From DASVUC01 sp036387255 (GTDB lineage: Bacteria; Planctomycetota; Phycisphaerae; Tepidisphaerales; Tepidisphaeraceae): DNA of 19,311 nt. Within the stretch, counting starts at the first letter, position 1. Every line of letters begins with the position of its first letter. The stretch is taken from assembly GCA_036387255.1 (NCBI GenBank), contig DASVUC010000188.1:1-19311 (forward strand), written 5' to 3'. A program made the position numbers and the translations under genes. Positions 1 through 7,219 of this stretch are shown in pieces. The notes under the pieces are model-generated. The model did not search any database and was not told the DNA's origin. It saw nothing but the letters and a program-made list of their open reading frames with translations.

Positions 1-1671
1 GGAATCCACGGGATAAACCAGAAGATCGCCAGGCACGAGAACCTGATCGGTGCCCTGAGGCAACAGCACCAGATCGCGCGAGAACAAGTTCACCGGGGGC
101 GTGTTGTACGGTCCCGGCTCGGCGGTGAGCAGAATGCGCCCGGTCACCGGAAGCTCATCGGCGGCCTGGAAGCGGCTGGTCGTGGCGTTGAACCCGGAAT
201 CGCGAACGAACGCGCGCGAGTAGGCCAACCCATACGGGAGCGCGCCGATCACCAACAGGGCCGCGAGGAGCTGCTTGAACATGGGATCCCGCCCCACCAG
301 CATCGAACCCGCCCAAGCGGCGAGCAGGAGCAGCGCGATGTCGGGGAGCATGCCAAAGCGGGCATATTCGGGTGGTTTGCCCGCGGCGAGAAGGATGAAC
401 TGGATGAGGATCAACGCGGCGGGAGTCAGCAGGACCCAGGCGGTGTCGACCCCGTGCGAGGGTGAAGCCAATCGCGACGAGGCACCTTCCGCAGGCGCTG
501 CTTCGTCGCTGAATCGGTCGCGTTTCTTTCGCGCCAGCACCACGACCGCGACAGCGCCGGCGATTCCCAGGATTGCAATTAGCGGGCTGGCGCCAAGTCC
601 GATGAGAACGGCGGCATCTTTCAGTCCGCGGGGGGAGAGCTGGTACATGTTGGTCGAGTTCTTCAGGTTCGACCGCAGGGCCAACCCGCCGGGGGAGGTG
701 CTGTTGAGCGCGTTGATCAGGACATAAGGATTGGTCACGACATAGACCGCCACACCCACGCCGATCGCGGCGAGAAGCACAATCAGCCGCTGCGCGATAG
801 CGTCGCGAGTTCTCCGCCAAATCATCACCGGGAGGATGGTGAAGATGAGCAGCGATGAGATGACCATGCCAAGCGCTGCGCCACACAGCGCGCCGGCGAG
901 GAGGGCCCAGAGCCACTCGCGTTTTGGCTGCGCTTCTTCGACATATTTCACTGCGGCGACGATGGCCATCAACATGAGCACGACGCCGGGGAGGTGTGGC
1001 TTGGCTTCATGCGCGCCATTGATGACGACGGGTAGGAACACGTACGCCAGCGCCGCCGCGCCGGCAATGAGCGGGTCGCCGGTGAGTCGGCGCGCCAGCC
1101 ACCAAACAGCCCACACGCCGGCGATACCCCACAGCGCGCTGTACAATCTCGCGGCGACGTAAAAACGCGCGAAGGCATCCGGGTTCTCCAGGTAGTAGAC
1201 CAGCGCGTTGGTTTCACCGGGCGGCTTGGCGATGAGGTGCAGGGCCATGCCGACGCGCACGAATGCGCCCGCCGGGTAGATCCACAGACCGCCGTACTGA
1301 TACAGCTTGGGATCCCAGCTTGATCCCATCGCGGCGAGCGCGCGGAAGGTGATCATCTCGTCCGGCTGATACGAATAGAGCAGATACCGGCGGATGATCT
1401 CGGCGCGCTCGCGGTTGGAGCCATTGAGCAGGACCGGTTCAGTCCGTTGCGCCAGAGGGGTGCGATCCACGTCGGCGCCCAAGCCGGATCCGCCCCCGTC
1501 CCAACCTCCGGCGAGGAGGTAGAGCGTTTCGCCGGACCAGGGAAATTCGCTGCCATAAAGATAGCTTCTGACGCGACTGCTCGGCAGGCCCCAGTTGATC
1601 CCCAGCAGGAATATCAATGCCGCCACCGCCATCAGCCCCGCCAACACAACCCGCCGCCGCGCATCGGTCAT
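1..1671 (-). CDS. GT-C-type (PMT/ArnT-like) membrane glycosyltransferase, C-terminus cut off by window edge
   Basis: I read 557 in-frame codons from an ATG at 1671 to base 1 with no stop, so the gene continues out of the window. The N-terminus has a transmembrane segment (about residues 8-27). A large non-cytoplasmic loop follows and contains the pair D104-E105 in a YQPDEM context, then a tyrosine/tryptophan-rich DPKLYQYGGLWIYP stretch. Many hydrophobic helices come after that. An acidic pair in the first outer loop is the hallmark of GT-C enzymes that take sugar from a polyprenyl-phosphate carrier, so I infer a lipid-carrier-dependent glycosyltransferase acting on the outer face of the inner membrane. 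The acceptor is unknown. It is divergent from the ATP synthase operon. There is no Shine-Dalgarno, and a TACACT -10-like box (minus strand, 1680-1685) lies only 8 nt from the ATG, so the mRNA may be almost leaderless. Reading frame is sure; family assignment is moderate. Confidence 0.7.
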   Translation of the reverse strand, partial: MTDARRRVVLAGLMAVAALIFLLGINWGLPSSRVRSYLYGSEFPWSGETLYLLAGGWDGGGSGLGADVDRTPLAQRTEPVLLNGSNRERAEIIRRYLLYSYQPDEMITFRALAAMGSSWDPKLYQYGGLWIYPAGAFVRVGMALHLIAKPPGETNALVYYLENPDAFARFYVAARLYSALWGIAGVWAVWWLARRLTGDPLIAGAAALAYVFLPVVINGAHEAKPHLPGVVLMLMAIVAAVKYVEEAQPKREWLWALLAGALCGAALGMVISSLLIFTILPVMIWRRTRDAIAQRLIVLLAAIGVGVAVYVVTNPYVLINALNSTSPGGLALRSNLKNSTNMYQLSPRGLKDAAVLIGLGASPLIAILGIAGAVAVVVLARKKRDRFSDEAAPAEGASSRLASPSHGVDTAWVLLTPAALILIQFILLAAGKPPEYARFGMLPDIALLLLAAWAGSMLVGRDPMFKQLLAALLVIGALPYGLAYSRAFVRDSGFNATTSRFQAADELPVTGRILLTAEPGPYNTPPVNLFSRDLVLLPQGTDQVLVPGDLLVYPVDS

Positions 1672-1791
1672 GGCGGCAGAGTGTAACGGGGCGGCAGGAA
1701 ATTGACGAACCCCCAGGAAGTGGCGATTGATGCGTCGGCTCATCGAGATCGCGCATCGCTTTTGATCGTCAACCTGATCGCGCTGCTCTTC

Positions 1792-1820
1792 TTGACCCTT
1801 TTCCCCGCTCCCCGTACCCT
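1792..1820 (+). promoter_or_regulatory. Putative sigma70-type promoter of the atp operon
   Basis: TTGACC (1792-1797), a 17-base pyrimidine-rich spacer, then TACCCT (1815-1820). The -35 box matches TTGACA at five of six positions and the spacing is ideal. Transcription would start near 1827, about 45 nt before the atpZ ATG. A very similar arrangement lies upstream of kdsB. Confidence 0.55.
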
Positions 1821-1872
1821 ACCGCCCGCTCGTGCAAAAAGGCACGAACCGCCTCTCCGGAGCCGCCGACCG

Positions 1873-2082
1873 ATGCCAAAGGATGATGACGTCAATTGGG
1901 GTCGTTATCTCGGGATCGGGCTTGAAGTTGCCGTCGGCGTGGGATTGGGCATCGCGGTGGGCCGTTTCCTCGATCGGCGCTACGGGTGGGAGCCGTGGGG
2001 AACCTTCGCCTGCGTGATGCTCGGCCTGGCCGGTGGGATGTATCTGCTGATCAAGGAAGGCATGCGCGCCAATAAGGATTGA
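1873..2082 (+). CDS. atpZ: AtpZ-family ATP synthase accessory membrane protein
   Basis: This 69-residue protein has two predicted membrane helices (about 12-31 and 40-60), glycine-rich within the first (GLEVAVGVGLGIAVGRFLD). A WEPWGTF turn and a short basic tail complete it. This is the layout of AtpZ/AtpI-type proteins (F0F1-ATPase assembly or Mg/Ca-transport accessory subunits) that open many atp operons. The frame stays open upstream to a TTG at 1702, but that extension would span the promoter and is low in coding character, so I chose the ATG at 1873. A GGAG at about 1857 lies a little far for an ideal ribosome site. It is followed at 9 nt by the next gene. Family call rests on size, helix pattern and position as first gene of the operon. 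Confidence 0.75.
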   Translation: MPKDDDVNWGRYLGIGLEVAVGVGLGIAVGRFLDRRYGWEPWGTFACVMLGLAGGMYLLIKEGMRANKD

Positions 2083-2091
2083 CACGTTTCA

Positions 2092-2496
2092 ATGCTCGGA
2101 CTGCTGAAGATCCCAATCCTCTGCCTGATCGTGGCTGGCGTGGCGACGGCGCTGTGTCGTGCAATGGATTGGAACATTCACACGCGCGAGATGATGCTCG
2201 CTGTCGCAGTCGCTGGGGTCGCCGGAGAGCTTGGGTTGGTGCTGATGCTGTTCGTGCGGCACGCCTCGCAGGCGGTGATGGCGCAGGCGGCGCTGGTTGC
2301 GACGATGATCCACCTCTTCGGCTGCGTGATCGCGACGGCCGTTATCTTCCTGGGCAAATTCCCCGTCACGCTCGCGTTTTCCTACTGGCTGATGCTGATG
2401 TACTTCGTTTCTCTGGGCGCGCTGGTGAGTGAGCTGGTGCGCCGGTTAAAGGCGGCGCCCGTCGCCGCGGCGTCTGGACCAACGGAAAAACACTAG
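2092..2496 (+). CDS. Four-helix membrane protein in the AtpI/UncI position
   Basis: The product has 134 residues and about four membrane helices (roughly 4-23, 33-56, 62-86 and 94-117), with a short Ala/Pro-rich cytoplasmic tail. Lying between atpZ and atpB, it sits where atpI (uncI) is found. It probably helps c-ring assembly or cation supply as UncI does, but I see no motif that proves homology, so the function comes from position only. Its stop is 3 nt before the atpB ATG, which suggests translational coupling. The ribosome site is weak: an AAGGA at 2074-2078 lies 13 nt from the ATG. Confidence 0.7.
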   Translation: MLGLLKIPILCLIVAGVATALCRAMDWNIHTREMMLAVAVAGVAGELGLVLMLFVRHASQAVMAQAALVATMIHLFGCVIATAVIFLGKFPVTLAFSYWLMLMYFVSLGALVSELVRRLKAAPVAAASGPTEKH

Positions 2497-2499
2497 ATC

Positions 2500-3642
2500 A
2501 TGTTCATGAACATCCTTCTCATCGCCGATCCTTTGACGCACGTCCTGCCGCACTATTTGTTTGAAGTCGCCGGGATCAAGGTCAGCAATCAGATGGTCAT
2601 GGCGCTTGTCGCCGCCATCCTGATGCTGCTGATTTTCCCGCGCCTTTTCAAGACTGCGGCCGAGGGCGGGCTCAGGGCCGCGGAAGCGCCGACCGGCGCG
2701 CGGAACTTCTTCGAATCCATCCTCGAATTCCTTCGCGTGGAAGTCATCCGTCCCGCACTGAAAGAGAACACGGATCGGTTCGTCCCGTTCCTCTGGACGC
2801 TGTTCTTCTTCATCCTCTTCTGCAATCTGCTGGGACAGCTCCCCATCAACGAAACCATCGCCCTGATCACCGGCGGGAAAGTCGAAACCCATATCGGCAG
2901 CACCGCGACCGGCACCATCGCCACGACCGGCGCGCTGGCGATCCTCACCTTCTTCGTCATCCACGTCAGCGGGATCATGCAGGTGTTCCAGGCGCTGCGT
3001 GACGGCACCTACGGGCATCACGATCATCACGAAGAGCACACGTCCGACGGTTCAAAGGGGCACGAAGCTGCCCATGATCTGGAGCACGTCCGCGGCGAAG
3101 CCCTCGCCGCGGACGTTCCAAACAACTTCAAAGCAATGGGTGACCCCACACATCATTATCGTGATGATGAGAACCTGCGCCACGGGCAGCATCAGCACGG
3201 GACGCTGAACCACGCCCACTTGCACGGCAAAGGGAAAGATCCCGCGACGGCGGCGATCCTGGCGGCGCCGCTTTATTTCTGGAATTTCGCGCCCCACCCG
3301 TTCAAGCCTGGCCCCGGCGGAAACCCTCTGATGTACGTGCTGGACACCGGGATGTGGGCGTTCCTGCTGATCCTTGAATTGATTGGCGCGCTCATCAAGC
3401 CGTTCGCATTGATGGTTCGTCTCTTCGCCAACATGACCGCCGGCCACATCGTCCTCGCCGCCCTTGTTGGACTCATCGCCGCTGTCCCGTCAGTTGCAGG
3501 TCAGGTCGGCGTCGGCATCCCCGTGACGGTGCTGAGCCTCTTGATCCGAATTCTTGAACTCTTCGTGGCGTTCCTCCAAGCGTACATCTTTACCTTCCTG
3601 GCGACGCTTTTCATCGCCAGCGCAGTCGCACCGGAGCATTAA
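2500..3642 (+). CDS. atpB: ATP synthase F0 subunit a, with histidine-rich cytoplasmic insertion
   Basis: Subunit a forms the proton half-channels beside the c-ring. The essential arginine is R307, in the conserved run MVRLFANMTAGH, preceded by ELIGALIKPFAL. The C-terminal helices (LSLLIRILELFVAFLQAYIFTFL) are typical. At 380 residues it is far longer than the usual 240-290. The excess is an insertion at about residues 168-247, between the third membrane helix (about 146-164) and the long helix carrying R307. Residues 173-242 hold 16 histidines, including HHDHH and HGQHQHG clusters, and many acidic residues. By comparison with E. coli topology this loop faces the cytoplasm. The gene starts 3 nt after the upstream stop. 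An alternative ATG at 2506 would remove two residues. Identity is certain; the role of the insertion is unknown. Confidence 0.96.
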   Translation: MFMNILLIADPLTHVLPHYLFEVAGIKVSNQMVMALVAAILMLLIFPRLFKTAAEGGLRAAEAPTGARNFFESILEFLRVEVIRPALKENTDRFVPFLWTLFFFILFCNLLGQLPINETIALITGGKVETHIGSTATGTIATTGALAILTFFVIHVSGIMQVFQALRDGTYGHHDHHEEHTSDGSKGHEAAHDLEHVRGEALAADVPNNFKAMGDPTHHYRDDENLRHGQHQHGTLNHAHLHGKGKDPATAAILAAPLYFWNFAPHPFKPGPGGNPLMYVLDTGMWAFLLILELIGALIKPFALMVRLFANMTAGHIVLAALVGLIAAVPSVAGQVGVGIPVTVLSLLIRILELFVAFLQAYIFTFLATLFIASAVAPEH

Positions 3643-3751
3643 CGATCCAACGCCCATGAGCAGCCGACGCCGGGGCACTTTTACTTAAGATCGGCACCTA
3701 TACATCCGCGGACTTCCGATCGCATCGTCTTGATCGCAGGTCTGCACAGTT

Positions 3752-3772
3752 TCCGGATTCAATCCGGAGGAG
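3752..3772 (+). promoter_or_regulatory. Hairpin embedding the atpE ribosome binding site
   Basis: TCCGGA (3752-3757), loop TTCAA, TCCGGA (3763-3768). The strong Shine-Dalgarno GGAGGAG (3766-3772) begins inside the 3' arm and ends 6 nt before the atpE ATG. The stem would partly mask the site, so it may tune c-subunit translation. Sequence seen directly; regulatory role inferred. Confidence 0.5.
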
Positions 3773-3778
3773 TCTGAA

Positions 3779-4069
3779 ATGTTGAGTCTTCTTGCACAGG
3801 CGGGCGCCAATGCGGCCACCACCGCCGGCGGCGCACTGATGGGCGATAAGGGCCTGCTCGCCCTCGGCGCCGGCATCGGCGCTGGTCTCATCTGTATCGG
3901 TTCCGCTCGCGGCATCGGTCACCTCGCCGGTCAGGCGATGGAAGGCATCGCCCGCCAGCCGGAAGCCGGCGGCCGTATCGGTACCAACATGATCATCGCC
4001 GCCGCGCTGATCGAAGGTTTCACCTTCTTCGCCCTGCTCATCTGCTTCCAAATGGGCGGCAAGTTCTAA
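3779..4069 (+). CDS. atpE: ATP synthase F0 subunit c, proton type
   Basis: The 96-residue proteolipid forms the c-ring. It has two hydrophobic helices (about 26-50 and 68-92) joined by the polar loop A-R-Q-P-E (58-62). The ion-binding carboxylate is E79 in AALIEGFTFF. Aligned by eye to the Na+-translocating Ilyobacter c subunit, the sodium ligands are missing: the helix-1 glutamine position is I46, the Ser/Thr after the glutamate is G80, and the tyrosine position is F84. I therefore infer H+ coupling. It carries about 18 residues more at the N-terminus than E. coli c. The Shine-Dalgarno is the strongest in the operon, matching the need for many copies, and hairpins flank the gene on both sides. 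Confidence 0.96.
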   Translation: MLSLLAQAGANAATTAGGALMGDKGLLALGAGIGAGLICIGSARGIGHLAGQAMEGIARQPEAGGRIGTNMIIAAALIEGFTFFALLICFQMGGKF

Positions 4070-4090
4070 CTCTGTCTCCAACGTTTAGCT

Positions 4091-4106
4091 GCTCCGCTTG
4101 CGGAGC
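4091..4106 (+). repeat. Stem-loop between atpE and atpF
   Basis: GCTCCG, loop CTTG, CGGAGC, 22 nt after the atpE stop. There is no T-tract, so it is not a classical terminator. A hairpin here could protect the atpE message or attenuate read-through so that c is made in excess over b. Structure seen; role inferred. Confidence 0.45.
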
Positions 4107-4183
4107 GCCGAACCCAGGACAACCAGCGCTGCTCCGGTGAACAACCGAAGCGGCGCCTTAAAAGATCTTCGAAGGACATGAGC

Positions 4184-4930
4184 ATGTTCAAACGCACGCT
4201 GGCAATTCTCATCACCACCCTGGCCCTGCTCGTCGGTCGCGCCTACGCCGCCGACGGCGGCCATTCCCAAACCGCGGACACCGCCGCTCGCGGCGCGGAA
4301 CACGCTTCTGATCGCGTCGGCGCAGCCGCCAGCCCCGCAGCCGAAGGTGGCCGTGTCACCGGCGCCAGCGCCGCCCCCCACGAAGGCAAAGCCCACAGCT
4401 CTCACGTCGAAGGCGACGAACGCCTCGTCCCCATCCCCCCCAGCCGCGACACCATCGTCTCGGCGGTCTGGGTGCTGATCATCTTCTGCGTGATGCTGGC
4501 GATCCTCTACAAGACCGCTTGGAAGCAAGTGCTCGCCGGACTAAAGGCGCGCGAGCAGCGCATCCGCCAGGACATCACTGACGCCGAAGCCGCTCGCACG
4601 CGAGCCGAATCCACGCTGCGTGAATACAACACCCAGCTCGCCGGCGCGGAAGGCCGCGTGCGCGAGATGCTCGCGAAGGCTTCGGCCGACGCGGAGAAGA
4701 TCGCCACGAGCATCCGCATGCAGGCCCAGCAGGAAGCGGAAGAAATTAAGGAGCGGACCAGCCGGGAGCTGGACGCAGCGCGCAAGCAGGCCATGGCCGA
4801 GTTCCGGCAGTACGCCGCCACCGTCGCCACCAGCGCCGCCGAACAAATCCTCCGCCGCAACCTCAACGAGCAAGACCAACTCGACCTCGTCAATCGCAGT
4901 CTCGACCAACTGGAAAGCGTCAACGCCTAG
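4184..4930 (+). CDS. atpF: ATP synthase F0 subunit b with N-terminal signal peptide
   Basis: Subunit b is the peripheral stalk that holds F1 to subunit a. This product (248 residues) is longer than the usual 156-170. It starts with a secretory-type signal (KR, then a hydrophobic core ILITTLALLV, then GRAYA before A23). An Ala/Gly/His-rich linker runs to about residue 85. The membrane helix follows (about 90-109) and then a long charged coiled coil rich in R, E, K and A (about 112-230). The tail LVNRSLDQLESVN is the usual delta-contact end. Two ATGs are possible (4178 and 4184). GAAGGA at 4171-4176 is 1 nt from the first and 7 nt from the second, so I chose 4184. If the signal is cleaved, the linker is periplasmic and the classic N-out topology is kept. 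Confidence 0.93.
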   Translation: MFKRTLAILITTLALLVGRAYAADGGHSQTADTAARGAEHASDRVGAAASPAAEGGRVTGASAAPHEGKAHSSHVEGDERLVPIPPSRDTIVSAVWVLIIFCVMLAILYKTAWKQVLAGLKAREQRIRQDITDAEAARTRAESTLREYNTQLAGAEGRVREMLAKASADAEKIATSIRMQAQQEAEEIKERTSRELDAARKQAMAEFRQYAATVATSAAEQILRRNLNEQDQLDLVNRSLDQLESVNA

Positions 4931-4941
4931 AGACGCTCTTC

Positions 4942-4967
4942 CCCTCTCCCGGTACTCCGGGAGAGGG
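4942..4967 (+). repeat. REP-like perfect palindrome between atpF and atpH
   Basis: CCCTCTCCCGG (4942-4952), loop TACT, CCGGGAGAGGG (4957-4967): an 11-bp perfect stem, followed by AGGGTGAGGG. This C/G-rich stem with a GGGTGAGGG-type tail resembles dispersed REP-type intergenic palindromes of many Gram-negative genomes. Only one copy is in the window, so dispersal is an inference. Confidence 0.6.
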
Positions 4968-5012
4968 CAGGGTGAGGGCTCTTCTTCGACAACCAAACGC
5001 GCAGGTTCGCAA

Positions 5013-5579
5013 ATGTCCCGTCAAACCCACAAATCCCCCACCGCCCAATCCTATGCCCAAGCCCTGCTCGACCTCGCAAACCAGCAGAACGCCGCAGAGT
5101 CCACCCAGCAGGAGCTCGCCGGAATCGCCCAGGTGCTGAAGGACAATCCCACCTTCCGCATGTACCTCGCCGACCCAGGCATTGGCGCCGTCGAGCGGCG
5201 CGAGGCGATGGATCGCATCTTCCGCAACAACATCAGCCCGCTGATCTTCAACTTCCTCGGCGTCGTCAACGACCATAATCGGCTTCGCATTCTCGAACCG
5301 ATGATCGATGCCTATGATGATCTGCTTGAAACGCAGTTGGGGAAGATCGAGGTCGATGTTTACGTCGCCAAGCGCCTCCCGCCCGAGCAGCTCGAGCAGG
5401 TGCGCCAGCGAGTCAGCAGCGCCTTGAAGAAGGATGCGGTGGTTCATCAGTACGTCGACGAGACCATCATCGGCGGCCTGATCCTTCGTGTCGGCGATCG
5501 TCTCATCGACGCCAGCGCCCGCTACCAGCTCCAAGCCCTAAAACAGAAACTCCTCGAAGTACCAGTAACTGAGGCTTAA
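5013..5579 (+). CDS. atpH: ATP synthase F1 subunit delta (OSCP)
   Basis: The 188-residue protein caps F1 and joins it to the b stalk. The N-terminal helical domain (SYAQALLDLANQQN) and the C-terminal signature near residues 150-180 (ETIIGGLILRVGDRLIDAS) are diagnostic of the delta/OSCP family, and the length is normal. I took the ATG at 5013. The same frame is not open far upstream, and the only candidate ribosome site is a weak GCAGGT at 5003-5008. A longer reading frame running from atpF through the REP-like palindrome is in a different frame in atpF and is not a real extension. The gene lies between two palindromic spacers and its stop abuts the second one. Confidence 0.95.
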   Translation: MSRQTHKSPTAQSYAQALLDLANQQNAAESTQQELAGIAQVLKDNPTFRMYLADPGIGAVERREAMDRIFRNNISPLIFNFLGVVNDHNRLRILEPMIDAYDDLLETQLGKIEVDVYVAKRLPPEQLEQVRQRVSSALKKDAVVHQYVDETIIGGLILRVGDRLIDASARYQLQALKQKLLEVPVTEA

Positions 5580-5581
5580 CC

Positions 5582-5649
5582 CGTGGCACGGGTTTGTAAC
5601 CCGTGTCTTTTGAAGAATTAGGAACCACGGGTTGAAAACCCGTGCCACG
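5582..5649 (+). repeat. Compound palindrome (two hairpins inside a perfect 13-bp inverted repeat)
   Basis: The 13-base ends CGTGGCACGGGTT (5582-5594) and AACCCGTGCCACG (5637-5649) are exact reverse complements. Each end also forms its own hairpin: CACGGGTT-TGT-AACCCGTG (5587-5605) and CACGGGTT-GAA-AACCCGTG (5626-5644). The 68-bp unit looks like a paired REP/BIME or a small MITE-like element. It fills nearly all of the atpH-atpA spacer, starting 3 nt after the atpH stop and ending 10 nt before the atpA Shine-Dalgarno. Confidence 0.75.
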
Positions 5650-5669
5650 AAACGAAACCGGAGAGCAGC

Positions 5670-7181
5670 ATGGCCATCAACGTGGCAGAAATCACCAACG
5701 TCCTGAAACGCGAAATCTCAAACTTCGAGCAGAAGGTGCAGGTCTCCGAAGTCGGCACCGTGATCGAAGTCGGCGACGGCATCGCCCGAATCTACGGCCT
5801 GCAAAACGCCATGGCCGGCGAACTCCTCGAGTTCACCGGTAACATCATGGGCCAGGTCTTCAACCTCGAAGAAGACTCCATCGGCGCCGTCATCTTCGGC
5901 GACTATCTCAAGATCAAGGAAGGCGACACCGTCCGCGCCACCGGCAGGCTTCTCGAAGTCCCCGTCGGCCCCAACGTCGTCGGCCGCGTCGTCAACCCGC
6001 TCGGTGAGCCCCTCGACGGCGGTCCCCCGATTCAGTCATCTGAAACCCGCAAGGTCGACATCGTCGCCCCCGGCATCGCCGAACGACAGCCCGTCCACGA
6101 GCCGCTCCAGACCGGTATCAAGGCCATCGACGCCATGATCCCCATCGGCCGCGGCCAGCGCGAGCTCATCATCGGCGACCGCAAAACCGGCAAGACCGCC
6201 ATCGCCCTCGACACCATCATCGCGCAAAAGGGCAAGGGCGTAAAATGCTTCTACGTCGCCGTCGGCTCCAAGGAATCCACCGTCGCCGGCATCGTTGAAG
6301 TGCTCCGCGCCAACGGCGCGATGGAATACACGACCGTTGTCATCGCCTCCGCCGCCGACCCTGCACCGCTCCAATACATCGCCCCCTACGCCGGCTGCGC
6401 GATGGCCGAATACTTCATGTGGAAGGGCGAGCACACCCTCTGCGTGTACGACGATCTTTCCAAGCAGGCCGCCGCTTACCGCCAGCTTTCGCTGCTCCTT
6501 CGCCGCCCGCCCGGCCGCGAGGCGTTCCCCGGCGACGTGTTCTACTTGCACAGCCGCCTCCTCGAGCGCGCCGTTAAGCTCAGCAAGGATCAGGGAGGTG
6601 GATCGCTCACCGCGCTTCCCATCATCGAAACGCAGGACGGCGACGTCTCGGCATACATCCCCACCAACGTCATCAGCATCACCGACGGCCAGATCTATCT
6701 CGAGCCGGAGCTCTTCTTCGCCGGCGTCCGACCGGCGGTGAACGTTGGCATCAGCGTCTCCCGCGTCGGCGGTAACGCTCAGACCAAGGCCATGAAGAAG
6801 ATCGCCGGCTCGCTGCGACTCGACCTCGCCGCCTATCGCGAGCTCGAAGCCTTCGCACAGCTCGGAACGGAACTGGACAAGGCGACGCAAACGCAGCTCG
6901 ACCGCGGCGCTCGTCTGGTGGAGCTCCTCAAGCAGCCGCAGTACAAGCCCTTCCCCTTCGAGCAGGAAGTCATGGTCATCTACGCCGGCACCAAGGGGTA
7001 CATGGACGACGTGCCGGTCAACCGCATCCAGGAATTCCAAACGGCGTTCCTGGCCTACGTCGACCAGAGCGCGTCAGGCCTTCGCACCACCCTCGCGGAG
7101 AAGAAGGAGCTGACGGATGATCTGGAAAATCAGCTCAAGCAGGCACTGAACGACTTCAAGAGCAAGAGCTGGAAGAAGTAG
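5670..7181 (+). CDS. atpA: ATP synthase F1 subunit alpha
   Basis: The 503-residue non-catalytic nucleotide-binding subunit of F1. The N-terminal beta-barrel (VGTVIEVGDGIARIYGL, about 27-43) is followed by the P-loop GDRKTGKT at 169-176 and the Walker B region LCVYDD. R365 in SVSRVGG is the arginine that reaches into the beta catalytic site. The alpha-type C-terminal helical domain ends the protein. GGAG at 5660-5663 is a good ribosome site for the ATG at 5670. All alpha hallmarks are intact and the length is normal. The anomaly is downstream: in nearly all bacteria atpG and atpD follow, but here there is only a terminator and a convergent DUF72 gene. Confidence 0.98.
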   Translation: MAINVAEITNVLKREISNFEQKVQVSEVGTVIEVGDGIARIYGLQNAMAGELLEFTGNIMGQVFNLEEDSIGAVIFGDYLKIKEGDTVRATGRLLEVPVGPNVVGRVVNPLGEPLDGGPPIQSSETRKVDIVAPGIAERQPVHEPLQTGIKAIDAMIPIGRGQRELIIGDRKTGKTAIALDTIIAQKGKGVKCFYVAVGSKESTVAGIVEVLRANGAMEYTTVVIASAADPAPLQYIAPYAGCAMAEYFMWKGEHTLCVYDDLSKQAAAYRQLSLLLRRPPGREAFPGDVFYLHSRLLERAVKLSKDQGGGSLTALPIIETQDGDVSAYIPTNVISITDGQIYLEPELFFAGVRPAVNVGISVSRVGGNAQTKAMKKIAGSLRLDLAAYRELEAFAQLGTELDKATQTQLDRGARLVELLKQPQYKPFPFEQEVMVIYAGTKGYMDDVPVNRIQEFQTAFLAYVDQSASGLRTTLAEKKELTDDLENQLKQALNDFKSKSWKK

Positions 7182-7219
7182 TTCTGTAGGCAACTCGATT
7201 CCAAAAAATTGAATCTCAG

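Noticed and set aside
1702..1872. Longer N-terminus for AtpZ starting at a TTG
   Set aside because: The extra 57 residues lie over the putative promoter, are not typical of the family, and a family-like start MPKDDDVNWGRYLG exists at 1873.
3643..3751. Separate promoter for atpE in the 136-bp spacer (TATACA near 3700)
   Set aside because: No -35 box at a suitable distance; the match is too weak to report as a feature.
4620..5012. Open frame running from within atpF through the palindrome into atpH (fusion or extended delta)
   Set aside because: It reads atpF in the wrong frame with Arg/Ser/Pro-rich low-complexity translation; both real proteins are complete and normal at their junction.
5582..5649. 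CRISPR-like repeat
   Set aside because: Only two inverted, not direct, copies with a 20-nt centre and no spacers; it is a palindromic element.
6036..7040. 334-residue open frame on the minus strand inside atpA
   Set aside because: It is the GC-rich antisense shadow of a conserved gene; its translation is Val/Gly/Asp-rich with no domain.
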